A DNA stretch of 64,000 nucleotides from Morella rubra (Eukaryota > Streptophyta > Magnoliopsida > Fagales > Myricaceae). A program made the translations under genes and the position numbers. Shown here in pieces: positions 11,200-22,335 of this stretch. Position 1 is the stretch's first letter, and each line of letters opens with the position of its first letter. The stretch spans positions 1,854,255 to 1,918,254 of the forward strand of contig CM025856.1 in assembly GCA_003952965.2 (NCBI GenBank), in the 5' to 3' direction. Below the pieces are notes generated by a model that saw only the letters and a program-made list of their open reading frames with translations, had not been told where the DNA came from and did not search any database.

Positions 11200-11605
11200 A
11201 CAAAACCTGAATATTCATCCATTACAAGGGGTTTGATACATTGAACCCTCAAAATATCTTTTTTTGACACATTGACCCTCCAAATTACATATGTTAGACA
11301 CTTTTCAACCTCATCAAAATTTTTCTTCAAATTATATTAAAATTGAAAATTTTAAACCTAAAATGACAATAATACCCGATGACTCAAGGAATTGACAAAA
11401 ATACTATCAATTCCATATGAACTTATGCGGAGTGGGTTAGGATATAATCATTATTTTAGTCTCTAGTATGATCAATACATTTGACGGAGGTGCAAAATGT
11501 ATACGATTTATAGTTAGAGAGAACAAATGTGTCAAAGTGAGTAGTTTAAAATCCAATGTGTCAAACTCTATATAGTTGATGGGTTAAAAGATATTTTATC
11601 CATTG
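11200..11605. repeat. inverted-repeat (MITE-like) element, block-1 copy
   Basis: The left end (GGGGTTTGATACATTGAACC, near 11228) is matched in reverse complement by the right end (GTGTCAAACTCTATATAG, near 11558-11577) with about 80-100 bases of imperfect pairing. Related units occur at 42470-42885, 45895-46265 and, more distantly, 46570-46855. There is no coding content. Confidence 0.55.
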
Positions 11606-12916
11606 AAAAATAGAAGAAGTGAAAAGTGATCCAAATAACTCTATTTTAATAAAGAAATAGATAAAAATATACATAAACCGCCTAAACGAAAATAATTCAA
11701 AGAATTCTCGAAGAAAAATAAAACTAAAAGGAGGCGGGCATCCTCCAGGGCCTCCACCCACCAGCGAGAGGCCCACTCGGTTAATGTGGGGTTAGGGATG
11801 CCTAACCTCTTTGCCATGCATGAGTTGCAAGCGGTAATGGGGCCCAACTCGGGACTTTGTTTATTTAAGAGTATCATAAAGGTCGACAATATTCCTTAGA
11901 AATGGGGAGGAGAGTTGAAGGAACCACGTACGACCTATCTCTCATCTCACGCCCATTGGAATTTCCAATTCCATTATCAATATTGTTCATTATATCAATT
12001 TAATTTCTCATAATATCTAACAATAATATTGAATCCCTTTCTGTTTTTTAATTTTAGCATTACCCATTTTGGGCCAACAAATAAGGCTAGCACTAATATT
12101 CCATTAGCAAACGAGCTACCGCCGACTACTATTGTTTTTAAATCCCTCAAGTCTAGTCAATTTAATTTAATGTCAATATATAGATGGTCTTATATATTGT
12201 TTGTGGCACATGCCCTCACATGACTCTTTTAGTGGGATAATCTTTGCTTTTTTGGGGGTTTCAGGAATTGCAGCTAGTCAATGTAATCTAATGTAACGTC
12301 AATTGAGCCTAATTTATATATAGATGGTCTTATTATTTTTTTTTTCTAAGCAAAAGAGGCGGAGGGGGTGACAAATGTTGTCTATTATCTCTCATTACCA
12401 TATGAATTTTCACTGGCTGCAAATTAAAAATCTAGATTGAAATATAGCGACCACCTATAGAAAGGAGAACTATTAACATGTACAACTCTACAAGAATGCA
12501 ATTGATTTTAGAAATTGGGAAGATTCGATCAATAGATCTCTGGTCTCCATACCTGCTCTTGGATACTCCTTTTCAAACCTCTTAGCCAGTTGGGCAACCA
12601 GTCTTGTGGTATAGTTGATCTTATTCATGGTGACACACGATGTCTCTGTTCCACATGACACTTTTACTACTAATGAAACGTTGAACGAGGCATCAACATT
12701 CTGTAGTATTCTTTATTCTTTACAAAATGTGCGACTTTTTTCTGTACGTCTTTTAAGCCTTCGTGCGAGATACTCCTCCACTGGTAGAAGTTTTAATAAT
12801 GCTTTACTAACCCCGTTGCTCGTCTATGAAAGGAGAAGAGGCGCCGTTTCCTTTGGTGTGATAGCTGCTTTGCTTTTCGATCAATCTTTTGGGAAAGAAA
12901 GATAAGTGTGTGAGAA

Positions 12917-13421
12917 ATGGGAGTGATCGTTGTGAGCACCGAAAAGGCCTGGAAAGAGCAGCTCCAGAGGGCCAAGAGCGCCAAGACACCGGTTCCTCAC
13001 TTATACCCTCTATCAATACCTGATATCTATTCCTTGATTTCTTTTCGTTGTTGTTTTGGCTTCGAAATATGCAGATGCAACACGTTTCTCAAAGTGGATA
13101 TGGATGTAAATGCACTATTGGTAAATATGCGACCTCAAAATTTCATGAAGAGAATTTCTCCCCCTAGAAATTGAAACCATTATAAATTATTATTATTAGT
13201 TATTTTAGCCGTCTTTCTCACGATTAATTCCTTGTTTGCAGACGGTTGGTCGTGAAGAATGCGGTGTGACGGCAACGAGAAGTTTCTTCTTCCTAAAAGA
13301 GGGCAATACAATTGTCAAGGTTGTGGGATCAGAAGCTACAAAATTGCGAGAGGCCGCAGATAAGCACCTTCTTATCTTAGGAATTTTCCGCAGATATAAT
13401 GTGATACGATCTCACAATTAG
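12917..13421 (+). pseudogene. B-type thioredoxin-like pseudogene, copy 1
   Basis: Exon 1 (12917-12991, 25 codons, MGVIVVSTEKAWKEQLQRAK..) and exon 3 (13242-13421) are recognisable. Exon 2 has lost its 5' half with the acceptor and the active-site codons. What remains (about 13055-13120, LASKYADA then LKVD-like) has two extra bases relative to the paralogues, which breaks the frame. Exon 3 has Arg where the paralogues have the fold-critical cis-proline (TATRS versus TATPS). The promoter is altered too: the TATATAAAA of the paralogues reads TCTATGAAA at 12823-12831. The matching copy in the second block (44914) keeps a full frame. This copy is probably dead. Confidence 0.75.
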
Positions 13422-13789
13422 ATGATCATCTTATTCCGACATTATTTTCTTAAATTTCATGTCTGAATAAGATTGATAAGTTATCCGATCATCTACTATT
13501 TCTTTTTAGTTTTTCATTCAATAACATTATCCTGATCATGTTTTAAATCTTTTTTATCTCATGCAATTAAGCTTTTTTGCAACATCTGTACTATGGCTGT
13601 ATTTAAAAGAACACAACTCATCCATCCTCTTAGCGATAGCACAAGAATGACATGTCGTATATTTTGTAGTTATTGAAACAAATATTTTCAATTTTAGCAT
13701 CATTCATTAGCGTCCAACAGATGTGGGGCCAGCAACACAACACTCCTACCAAACCCTTTATCACCTACTACTATTATTTTAATAAGACT

Positions 13790-14500
13790 TAATTGCTCCA
13801 CCAGTCTCGATAGTAAGGGTGAGTAGTGGAACATGGTTCTTTTATCATAGACACCACAACTATTTGCTCTTCTTGTTCGGTCTTAATAGTATCAGCTACT
13901 AGGATTTGTAGGTATGGGGGCAGTGTGTGAATCAGAAATGAAGTCTTTCTCCGCCTCGGGACTTTCTTCAACTTGATCACCAGAATCAGGAGCATCATCA
14001 GTCTTCTTGGTCTCGACTACAAGATATCCTATTTGTTAAAAATAATATCATAATCAAATCTACAAGATTTGATATGATATTATTATTATCATGATATCGA
14101 GTTTAAATGTGATATTGTTATCAAATCTTAGAGATCCAAGTTTAAATATAGAAATATTTTCCTATCATATTTAAATAGAGACCTTTAACTTGTACTCTGT
14201 ATGAACTGATAATACAAAAATACAGCTATAAAAGACTTTCACAGTGGATATAGGGCTTAGAGACCGAACCACTTAAATCTCTTGTCTCTTATTACTATTT
14301 CTCTCCTCTCTTCATTCTAACATTTTTCTTCTCAATTTGCTTATCCTCTTGACACTTCTTCAGGCTTTGATGAAGGGGTTGGTGGGGTGAGCAATTCCTC
14401 CACCTTGGGGTTCCCTTCTGCGTTTTCCATGAATGAAGCAACACTATATCTTGCTTAATGGCTTTTACTTCGTTAGTCACCTTCTTCTCAACTGCAACAA
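13790..14500 (-). other. possible captured host-gene fragment split by an LTR
   Basis: The flank shared with other thioredoxin blocks stops near 13790. From there to about 14500, read on the minus strand, are short acidic, Lys/Glu/Pro-rich frames (for example VETKKTDDAPDSG and NPKVEELLTPPTPSSKP) on both sides of the LTR-like unit at 14034-14323. The composition looks like exon of a host gene. I do not recognise the protein, and no full exon structure can be drawn. Confidence 0.3.
14034..14323 (+). mobile_element. solo LTR-like unit
   Basis: It starts TGTTAAAAATAATATCAT and ends TTCATTCTAACA, giving TG..CA ends of about 290 bases with no internal region. A unit at 49899-50209 on the other strand has the same start type and matching internal blocks. 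The pair suggests one low-copy LTR family present here only as single terminal repeats. I see no clear target duplication. Confidence 0.5.
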
Positions 14501-14586
14501 ATTATGAATGAGCAAAACCAAGAAATAAGAAACAGGAAGGGTAAATGGAACAATTTATTAAGTATTATAATGCTAGGCTACAATAA

Positions 14587-16085
14587 AGGGTCTGTTTGTT
14601 TGTTTGCGAAACTATTATTTTATGCAAAAAAACTTTTTATTGAAATATTTTCAAGAAACTATATATATATTTTTTTAATGTTTGACACGTTTAATGATTT
14701 AAGTATTTACATAAAAGACTTAATTATCGTATAGTTCTCTGTAGTTTACACTTTTAACATTTTAGTCCCTTAGGTATCGATTTCAACCGTGGGTTCCTGA
14801 GGTAAGTTTTTTAGACAAATCGATCTCCCGTCCTATTATCGTTAGCCAACAGATGGAATGGTACTTAACGTGGACTTTAGATGTCATCTCAACGCCAATC
14901 GTAGGTTATCCCATGGCATGAATTTTTTTCTCAAAATTTTAATATTTTAGTATCTAAGGTACTGATTTCAACGTGAAGGTCCCTGAGATACACTTTTGCG
15001 ATAAAAATTGGTCTCTGCAGTTCAATTGCCGTTAACCAACTAATGGAGAAGTACCCATGTGGCCTGAAAAGAGAAGAATATACAACTATCATATGCAACC
15101 TGCAAATTAAATTTTTATTTAAAAAATATTACTTTTTTATTTTTAATAAACTTTTAATAATTTTGCCTTAGAAGGGCATTTCATCATTTTGCATGTGGTT
15201 TAATGGCCATATCAAACGGAATGGAAGAATTGATTATTTTTTAAACATATGTGGTGGAATAAAATATTTTGAAACTTGAGGGAGGCTTATTGATTTTTGC
15301 CCCTAGATATAAGATGTACTATAACGTTCGAAAAAAAAAAAAATTGGTTTACAGAAAATTTGAACTTAGTTTGTTTTCTGGAAAATAATAGAGCTTTTAC
15401 AGTTGACTTGAAAACTTTTTACTTTGACCTCATTTTCAGGTGCTTAGTCAACAGACGAAATGATACTTACACGGATTTTAGATGTCATCTCAACGCCAAT
15501 CATAGGCTACCCTGTGGCATGAAATTTTTCTCAAAATTTTAATATTTTAGTTCCTAAGGTATTGATTTCAATGTGAAAGTCCTTGAGATATACTTTTGTG
15601 ATAAAAATTGGTCCCTACAGTTCAATTGTCGTTAGCCAACTAAGGGAGAAGTACCCACGTGGTTTGAAAAGAGAAGAATATAAAATACATATGCAACCTT
15701 CAAATTAATTATTTAATAAAATTTTAATAATTTTACCTTAGTGGAGCATTTCGGTCATTTTGCATGTGGTTTAACGACTAAATCAAACAGAATGGAAGAA
15801 TTGATTGTTTTTTAAACATATGAGGCGGAATAAAGTATTTTGGAACTTAAGGGAGGCTTATTGATTTTTTACCCTAGATATGAGGCGTACTATAATGTTC
15901 CCAAAAAAAAAAATATTGGTTTACGGAAAATTTGAGCTTAGTTGTTATTTTTTGGAAAATAATGAAACTTTTATAGTTGACTTGAAAACTTTTTACTTTG
16001 ACCTCATTTTCAAGTGCTTGCTAAATACCTAAAAACAAGTAAAACAAATTACGAAATTTGTTTTACAAGCAAACAAACAGACCCT
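14587..16085. mobile_element. non-autonomous DNA transposon with AGGGTCTGTTTGTTTG ends
   Basis: The left end AGGGTCTGTTTGTTTG and the right end CAAACAAACAGACCCT are inverted repeats of 16 bases. Flanks are TAA on the left and TAG on the right, close to a 3-bp target duplication of Harbinger/Tourist type, though hAT ends look similar. The interior holds no transposase. It is filled by a two-copy direct repeat (14842-16019). Confidence 0.6.
14842..16019. repeat. two-copy direct repeat of about 600 bp inside the transposon
   Basis: Copy 1, about 14842-15445, and copy 2, about 15446-16019, share ordered blocks such as AGATGTCATCTCAACGCCAAT, ATGCAACCT, TTTTGCATGTGGTTTAA and GACTTGAAAACTTTTTACTT. 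Divergence is around ten percent by eye, so the duplication is not recent. Confidence 0.7.
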
Positions 16086-17186
16086 TAGTAGCATCTCAAT
16101 TTAATTGAAATTCAAGGACAAAATTGGGACATATTGATTTAAAGATTATCTCAATTGGCTTCCGAACCACAAGATGGCTTAGGGTTGCAGGTTTGGGGCT
16201 TTTACGTGACAGCGACGATGACTAATCAAAATGCTGGTTTTAATAAAATTGACGTGGCAAGGGAGCTGGCAAGTGACGTGGCATTGATTGGGAGAGAGAA
16301 AAATGATAAAGCACATGCCAGCATGTAATTGGTGATTACGTGATCTCTGTTCGTCACGTCGAAAAATCCGTTAAGTTAGTGGGGCCGCATTAACGAAGGG
16401 TTATATTCGAGAAAATTATAATGAACCCCAACAATCACTGTAAGCTAAATGAACTTTAGGGACTTTTTTTTAAAAAAATCTTAAACTACATAGACTATAG
16501 AGAAATTAAACCTTTTAATAATCGCTTAAAGTCTGGTCAATGCAATGTCAACTGGGCCTAATTATGAAGATCGATGTAATGTCAACTGTAAGCGAAAACG
16601 AGCTACAACTACTGCCTACCATGTAAAATAATCTTATTCTTGGTGGCACATGCCCTCGCATGGCTCTTTTGCGTGGTCACATGCATGGTTAATTTTTTTT
16701 TTCTTTTCTTTTTTTTGGAAAGGAGAGGAGGTAACAGCATAACAACCTTCCCTAAGCATGACCATAGGAGCACTCTCGCTGCAGTATACATGATCAATTT
16801 CAAAGCCCTAATATAAGTTATTTCTCTCTATTCCGACCCTTAATTTATAAATCTTATTTCTTTATCTGCTTAAATTGTTTTGAGAAAAAGGATATGGTGT
16901 CAGGACGAAACCAATGTTCCTAATATAAACCGTATTATTGGTTAGAAATAGAAATTAACGTATATTATCTATTGCCTAATTGGTTGCTGGCTAAAATAAG
17001 AAGGATCAGGATGCTCTTCAAGTTACTGTCCTAATTTAAGAAAAGATAGATATAATATGTGAATCCGATGATATTTAATGATGCTATAAATTTTCAGTGA
17101 GTCTTACAACATTTAATGTATATTGTATTTATCTATCTTCGTATTGGAATTCTTCCTTTTTATTTTTTATTTTTTGTTTGTCAAAG
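16086..17186. other. intergenic; thioredoxin-block flank sequence at its end
   Basis: There is no gene. About 16900-17140 resembles the flank repeated beside other thioredoxin blocks (compare 9110-9330 and 57030-57240). The D-2-hydroxyglutarate dehydrogenase exons start right after it, so the join near 17140 is a rearrangement point. Confidence 0.45.
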
Positions 17187-18129
17187 GGTGTACCAGAGGC
17201 GCTTATGAAAGCGGGAGCTGTTTACAAATATAATTTGTCATTACCTGTTGAAAAGATGTACAATCTTGTTGAGGAAATGCGAACAAGACTTGGTAAGACA
17301 ACCCTTTAATATGGCTACCTAGATGTGTAGCCTTTTACTGATGGGCCAGGATAGGTTGTGGATAGGGATCCGCACGGTTCCCCTAGCAGGAGAAGCAAGT
17401 TTCGAAAGAATAATTTCACCAGTGGAGAAATTTGTTGCAGTTGTCGTTAATTTGTTGAGTCTCAGCAGTTTCAAATTTGTCACAGTAGTACATTCTTGCT
17501 AAAACTACACTCTTTCTTCATACTTCCAAAATATGTTTATATTGGCAGAGTACTCATAATCTTGCATGGCATAGAACAGGAAAATGTTAGTCAAACACTC
17601 CATTTTCTTATGATAATTATTCCTATGTTACTTCTAGGCCGTAATTCAGCTAAAGTAAATGGATATGGCCACCTGGGAGATGGAAATTTGCATCTTAATA
17701 TTTCAACTCCACAGTATGATGCTATGGTAAGTTCCTTCAGCAACCTACAAAAAGTTTCTCATGCATTCTGCAGTACATGGTCGTATATTGACATAACCAA
17801 TCAATTGCAGATTTTAGCACAAATTCAACCCTTTGTCTATGAGTGGACATCTAAGCACCGTGCATGGGAGTATTAGTGCAGAACATGGCTTGGGACTAAT
17901 GAAGGCTAATGAAATTTTCTACAGCAAATCACATAGAAGTGTGAGAGTTTTGTTAAAAGCTGGACCATCTATATCTATAATATGCCATGCAAAATTGCTT
18001 TCTAGAGATGCCTAACCGACGAATCTGTTTGGACAGGTCCAACTAATGGCTTCCATCAAGAAGTTGATGGACCCTCACGGTATACTGAACCCATATAAAG
18101 TCCTTCCACACTCCACCTCTCACAGCTGA
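17187..18129 (+). pseudogene. D2HGDH: D-2-hydroxyglutarate dehydrogenase, 3' exons only
   Basis: Four exons are recognisable: 17187-17292 (GVPEALMKAGAVYKYNLSLPVE..), 17638-17726 (GYGHLGDGNLHLNIS), 17811-17940 (FVYEWTSKHR, then ISAEHGLGLMKANEIFYSKS) and 18037-18129 (LMASIKKLMDPHGILNPYKV). Together they match about the last 170 residues of the mitochondrial FAD enzyme that oxidises D-2-hydroxyglutarate to 2-oxoglutarate and passes electrons to ETF. The segment is the C-terminal FAD-oxidase domain with the metal-binding GHLGDGNLH and ISAEHG motifs. The FAD-binding N-terminal two thirds are absent from the window. Four extra bases (CATG) between the codons for HR and GSIS break exon 3. A GTAAGG donor lies directly after the stop, and a TTGCAG acceptor at 33371-33376 beyond the Copia insertion suggests a former 3'-UTR intron. 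This is a duplicated fragment, very probably non-functional. Confidence 0.85.
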
Positions 18130-18497
18130 GGTAAGGATCAAAGCCATGATGCTTTTTTCTCTCATTCTGGATGATTACGTTTAATGTTTCAAGTTCTACC
18201 TCCTGAAGAGTAAACTGCAAAGTTGCTTTTGCTATTTTGGAATGTATGTGGGGAACAATGCCCCTCTGCTTAGGCCAGCTGAAACATGATATTGTGTACC
18301 AACTTTTCAAGGTAAACAAGGAATGACATTGTTCAATAGCCCCACCAGAAACCTCATCTGGCATATCAATGAGTAATGTGCAAGATGCAGATGAGATATA
18401 CTATATCCCGAGTCAAAACTGCAAGCACCAAATAATATAGTTCAAGCTTTCTAAATGTAATAATTACTATGATTATTTCGTGTTATTTGCAGCTCAT

Positions 18498-19070
18498 TAT
18501 TAAATTTAAAGTGTATTTTCTAGAGTTTTATTTTTGAGAAATGCAGTAAGGCAATTATGTTTTTGTGTGTTGACCCATTTACTATGTTGGATGAATTTGG
18601 TCACTTTCTCATACCTTTCCACCTAACCATTATAAGCTTTCACTTCTCCTATGCAAGCCTTCATCTCCCCATGCACATTCATCACACCTTCTTGAAAAAA
18701 ATTCGAAATTCCTTCTTAATCATAAGAAAAGTTTCATTTATCTTCTTAGAATTACATGAGAATTATCTAGAACATCTCCTCAAGTCCTATATATACCATA
18801 GCTTACCTCTCAAGCTATTCATTCCATCATATCCTACCTAAACCCACAAAAGAGAGAGTGTTCCTAGTTTCATCTTCAACAATTTCCATAGATTGTAAGT
18901 GTGGTCCTATCTAAGTTGTATTATTTCCTTTCTTCAATTAATAAGAAGTGTGTTTCTTCTTTTAGTTTGATCTCTTCTATTTTGGTTGTGAGTCCTTGAG
19001 CTAGTGTGACTTTGTTACACTATTTGAGAATCGATTGTTCCAGTGGATTTGGGTATCGTATTTCTCTATA
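18498..19070 (+). repeat. 5' LTR of the Copia element
   Basis: It aligns to the 3' LTR at 32953-33346 from the TATT start to the CTCTATA end. It abuts the primer-binding site on the right and the CTCAT duplication on the left. The LTRs begin with TA rather than TG. Confidence 0.9.
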
Positions 19071-19082
19071 TGGTATCAGAGC
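19071..19082 (+). promoter_or_regulatory. primer-binding site (initiator tRNA-Met)
   Basis: TGGTATCAGAGC, directly after the 5' LTR, is the standard Copia primer site complementary to the 3' end of initiator methionine tRNA. Confidence 0.9.
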
Positions 19083-19139
19083 TTCAAAGGTGGTGGTGAT
19101 TCATCCTTGGTGAAGAAGATCAACTAGTGTCGAGGAGAT

Positions 19140-19640
19140 GGATTCGGGTGGACGCTTCAACAGTTTCAGGATTGAGTTGCTCAATCAATTCAACTACAAA
19201 ATATGGAGATCGTGTATGGAGTCTTCTCTTGTTGGAGAAGATTTGTAGGAAGTTGTTGGTGGAGCTGATGTGAATCCTCCAGAGAATACTCCGGAAAATG
19301 TTGATGCATTGAAGAAATGGCGAATTGCAAATGCAAAGTCAGAGTCTATCTTGAAGAGATCTTTATCCCATGATTTGTTCGAGAACATCAACAGGTGCAC
19401 TTCAGTTGCCAATATTTGAACTACTCTCGATGGGTTGTTCAATAAGAAGGATGTGGCTCGATTGCAACTCTTGGAGACTGAGTTGGCAAATACAACTCAA
19501 GGTAATCTTTCCATTTCTCAATTTTTCTTGAAGATTAAAAATCTTTGTTCAAAAATTTCAGCTCTTGATTATGAGGAGCCAATCTCTGAGGTACGAATGA
19601 AGCGGCATATCATTCGGGGATTGAAGAGGGAGTATATTTA
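19140..19640 (+). pseudogene. Copia gag region, first part (fossil)
   Basis: Segments typical of the UBN2/gag domain are visible (LDGLFNKKDVARLQLLETEL, then SQFFLKIKNLCSKISAL). The region stops where the CACTA element enters at 19641 and resumes after 28337. It is a broken remnant. Confidence 0.85.
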
Positions 19641-19660
19641 CACTACAGAAATAAAGACCT

Positions 19661-20024
19661 ATAGCGGCGGCCGTAAACCGCCGCTATAGGTTCCAAAACC
19701 GCTGCTATATCCTATAGCAGCGGTTTTTTAGCGGCGGTCGTGACCGCCGCTATATCGCCGTCGGCACAGCCCTATAGCGGCGGTTGTGGAGGCCGCTGGT
19801 GTATACGTTGGCTATATAGCGGCGGTCACACAGCGGCGGTCTGACCGCCGCTATAGAGCCAACTTTTTGCCGCGGACGATCTGTAGCGGCGGCCAAGTGA
19901 CCGCCGCTACATGTTTTTAGCAGCGGTCTGATATAGGGTTATAGCGGCGGTTAGGTGACCGCCGCTATAACCCTTACGTTGGTTTCACCTATAACGGCGG
20001 TCACTGACCGCCGCTATAGGTTTT
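19661..20024. repeat. left subterminal palindrome array of the CACTA element
   Basis: Repeated arms of TATAGCGGCGGT and ACCGCCGCTATA face each other across short spacers, at least five times, ending in a T-run. In this superfamily, subterminal repeats bind the transposase; here each repeat is also a perfect-arm hairpin. The mirror array is at 28036-28316. Confidence 0.85.
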
Positions 20025-20242
20025 TTTTTTTTTTTTTTTTTTTGGGTTATATTTTCCTACCATACAAATTTGATTATAGATTTTAATTGATTAATGCAAA
20101 CAAAGAAAAGTGCAATAAAACAAAATATATTTCATTATAAGGGGTCTTACAAGTTTTACATCAAACAAAAATAAGTTAATGGTATTTTCTCAATAGACTA
20201 AAACTAACAAGTCATGACATTGAAGTACAAATAACTCTAAAT

Positions 20243-22170
20243 TTAATCCTGTCCACCTTCAGCACCATCTGCTCCTCCACTTTCTGCGTCATCGGCATTG
20301 TCTGCTATTACAATATTGTAAAATTAACAAACAGTAATGACATGAACAAAGATAAAAGAGCTTAGTACATACTTAAAATTAAATTAATACAGTATTCATT
20401 TATGTTTGTATCTTACCAACACTTGTTTTCCGACTTGCATGAGATGATCTATGAATTGCTGGTGAAACCTGATTGTTATTGGGAACATCTTGGTATTGAC
20501 GTTGCTCCTACAACAGTTAAACAAACATTAATTAACTACGAAATATACATAAATAGAGTCAATAGTAATATTGAGGATAAGTAAATAAAACTTTTACCCA
20601 AGCTTGTGCCATCATTTGTATTGTAGATTTAGCGATGCTACTTCAGACTCCAACATCTGAACTCTATTTTCCATAAATACGGCTCTCTCGTTACTAGAGG
20701 ATGTCGGCTGACTGTATCTTACGTTGGTGTTGGTAGGATGAGATGAAGGAGTTGGTCCTAATCCAACGCCGCGAATGCGACCATGTCGTTCTGGACCAAT
20801 CACTTGTGCATATCGGTCAGATGGTGACCAACCGATGCTGCCATCCACTCTAAATTCGTCAGAAGTTTGTGAACTTCCTGAATCGTTCAGTCCAATCTCC
20901 TCCATTCGCCTCTGAGAGAGTACAACGTACAATTAAATTTTGAATTAATATTCGCACATTGAAATCAATCTCCAATTGTAATAATGACATACTATTTTCT
21001 CTGCTACGTCCGGATTTATTGGAGATCCGTCAGAACGCATATGGACAGTTTTATATAAATCCGCTCGATTGATTGGAACTTGTTTCTCTTTTTCCTGCAT
21101 CACAAACACGAAATCGTGATGAAATTTTAAATTACAAATAAGAATGACAATGATAAGTACTATACTATTAAACAAACTAATGAAAGTACTACATACCAAT
21201 TCGTGAGCATAACGTGCGAAGCTCTTTGATCCTGCAGTGTGGACCGTCGTTTGGAGCGATCTATTTTGTTTTCCAGCATGACTTCGATGCTACATTAACA
21301 TCAAGACAGTTAAAATTAATAAGAAGTTATATTCATAAAAATTATAATACGAATAAATAAATGTCATACCCGTCCTGCATCAGAATACCAAAAATCGACT
21401 AATTTGCAAAATTGCTCCAAATTAACGTCTGTTGGAGCATTATTTTTCACATACTGAGGCGTAAAGGCCTCATCAAAATATTTTTGCTTTAAACTACACT
21501 TGTAATTCCTCCATTTCTCTCCTAAATCTTTGAGGAACCAGCTCTTGACAATATCCCCCAATGGAGGCTCGGGGATTGTAAACCGTTTCTGCAAAATATA
21601 CCCCAACAGTTAGGTGCGTCAATTATTAAATTCATATAGTTGAATAACAATTGTGACAAATAACCAAAATTATACCGTCATGAGGCTCCAACAGTCCTCT
21701 TTTATTGACATTGGGACTTTACGCCAATCCGCCGCATCTAGGGGATTTGATTCGCAACACGGGCAACACAACCAGTGAATTTGTTAAATATTCCCCCTTC
21801 ATCACCCAATGGCTGCCCATTGCCATTGAATTGTACTGGAATCAATTCGTCTTCCTTCAGATTCCAGACGTCCGTCATCCGCGTGCCGCCACGCACTTTC
21901 CGGACTTCAGTATGACCTGCACATTTAGCATGTGAAACGAAATCGAGTAACATATTAAACTTAGATTATCTCTATTGTGGTTATGAACATACCAATTATT
22001 TCATTATCGTTCAAAGATTGATCATAGTCGGACGATGGCATCGTAGCCTGTTCTGAAGGATGCGCAGGTGGCTGTGACGGCGTTGCTTCTTGTGATGCCG
22101 TTGCTTCTTGCGATGGTGGCACAGGTGGCTGTGATGAAGAAGATATAGTCCTGAATCTCTTCCTCGTCAT
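20243..22170 (-). CDS. CACTA-encoded Transposase_24 (Ptta/En/Spm) protein
   Basis: This minus-strand gene runs from the ATG at 22170 to a stop at 20243-20245, with about eight exons. After a short Ser/Gln/Pro-rich start (MTRKRFRTISSSSQPPVPPS) come VRKVRGGTRMTDVWNL, GCVARVANQIPL, FTIPEPPLGDIVKSWFLKDLGEKW with KYF, HRSHAGKQNRSLQTTVHTAGSKSFA, a KQVPINRADLYKTVHM stretch and a heptad-like tail (MENRVQMLESEVASLNLQ). These are the ordered blocks of PF03004, the partner protein of plant CACTA elements that binds element DNA. Splice borders fit at each join except near 20620-20640, where one base seems to shift the frame before QMMAQAWEQRQYQ; a different splice choice could explain it. It lies downstream of the main transposase on the same strand. 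Confidence 0.75.
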
Positions 22171-22335
22171 TGTACCTATACAATGTATTGACATGCATAA
22201 AAGTGATTTCAATGTAAAATTGAACAATACAAAACACATTTCCTTAAACAAAACATCAACAAAACGAATATATGGTAAATCTGAGCATGTAAGAAAAAAA
22301 TATTTCAAACACAAAAACAGAGACATATTTGACAT

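Larger units (their letters stand above)
8873..13560 (+). repeat. segmental duplication, copy 1 (A-type plus B-type thioredoxin-like block)
   Basis: This stretch is collinear with 40113-45560. The first 1.75 kb is almost identical between the two, with single-base and short-indel differences only. The remainder is similar but more diverged, and copy 2 is longer because of extra inserts. Each copy holds one A-type and one B-type gene in the same order and strand. Copy 1 begins exactly at the N gap. Confidence 0.85.

Noticed and set aside
19661-20024. CRISPR-like or riboswitch-like reading of the repeated palindromes
   Set aside because: The repeats lie at the end of a CACTA transposon, face each other with irregular spacing and are mirrored at the other end. 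The host is a plant nuclear genome.
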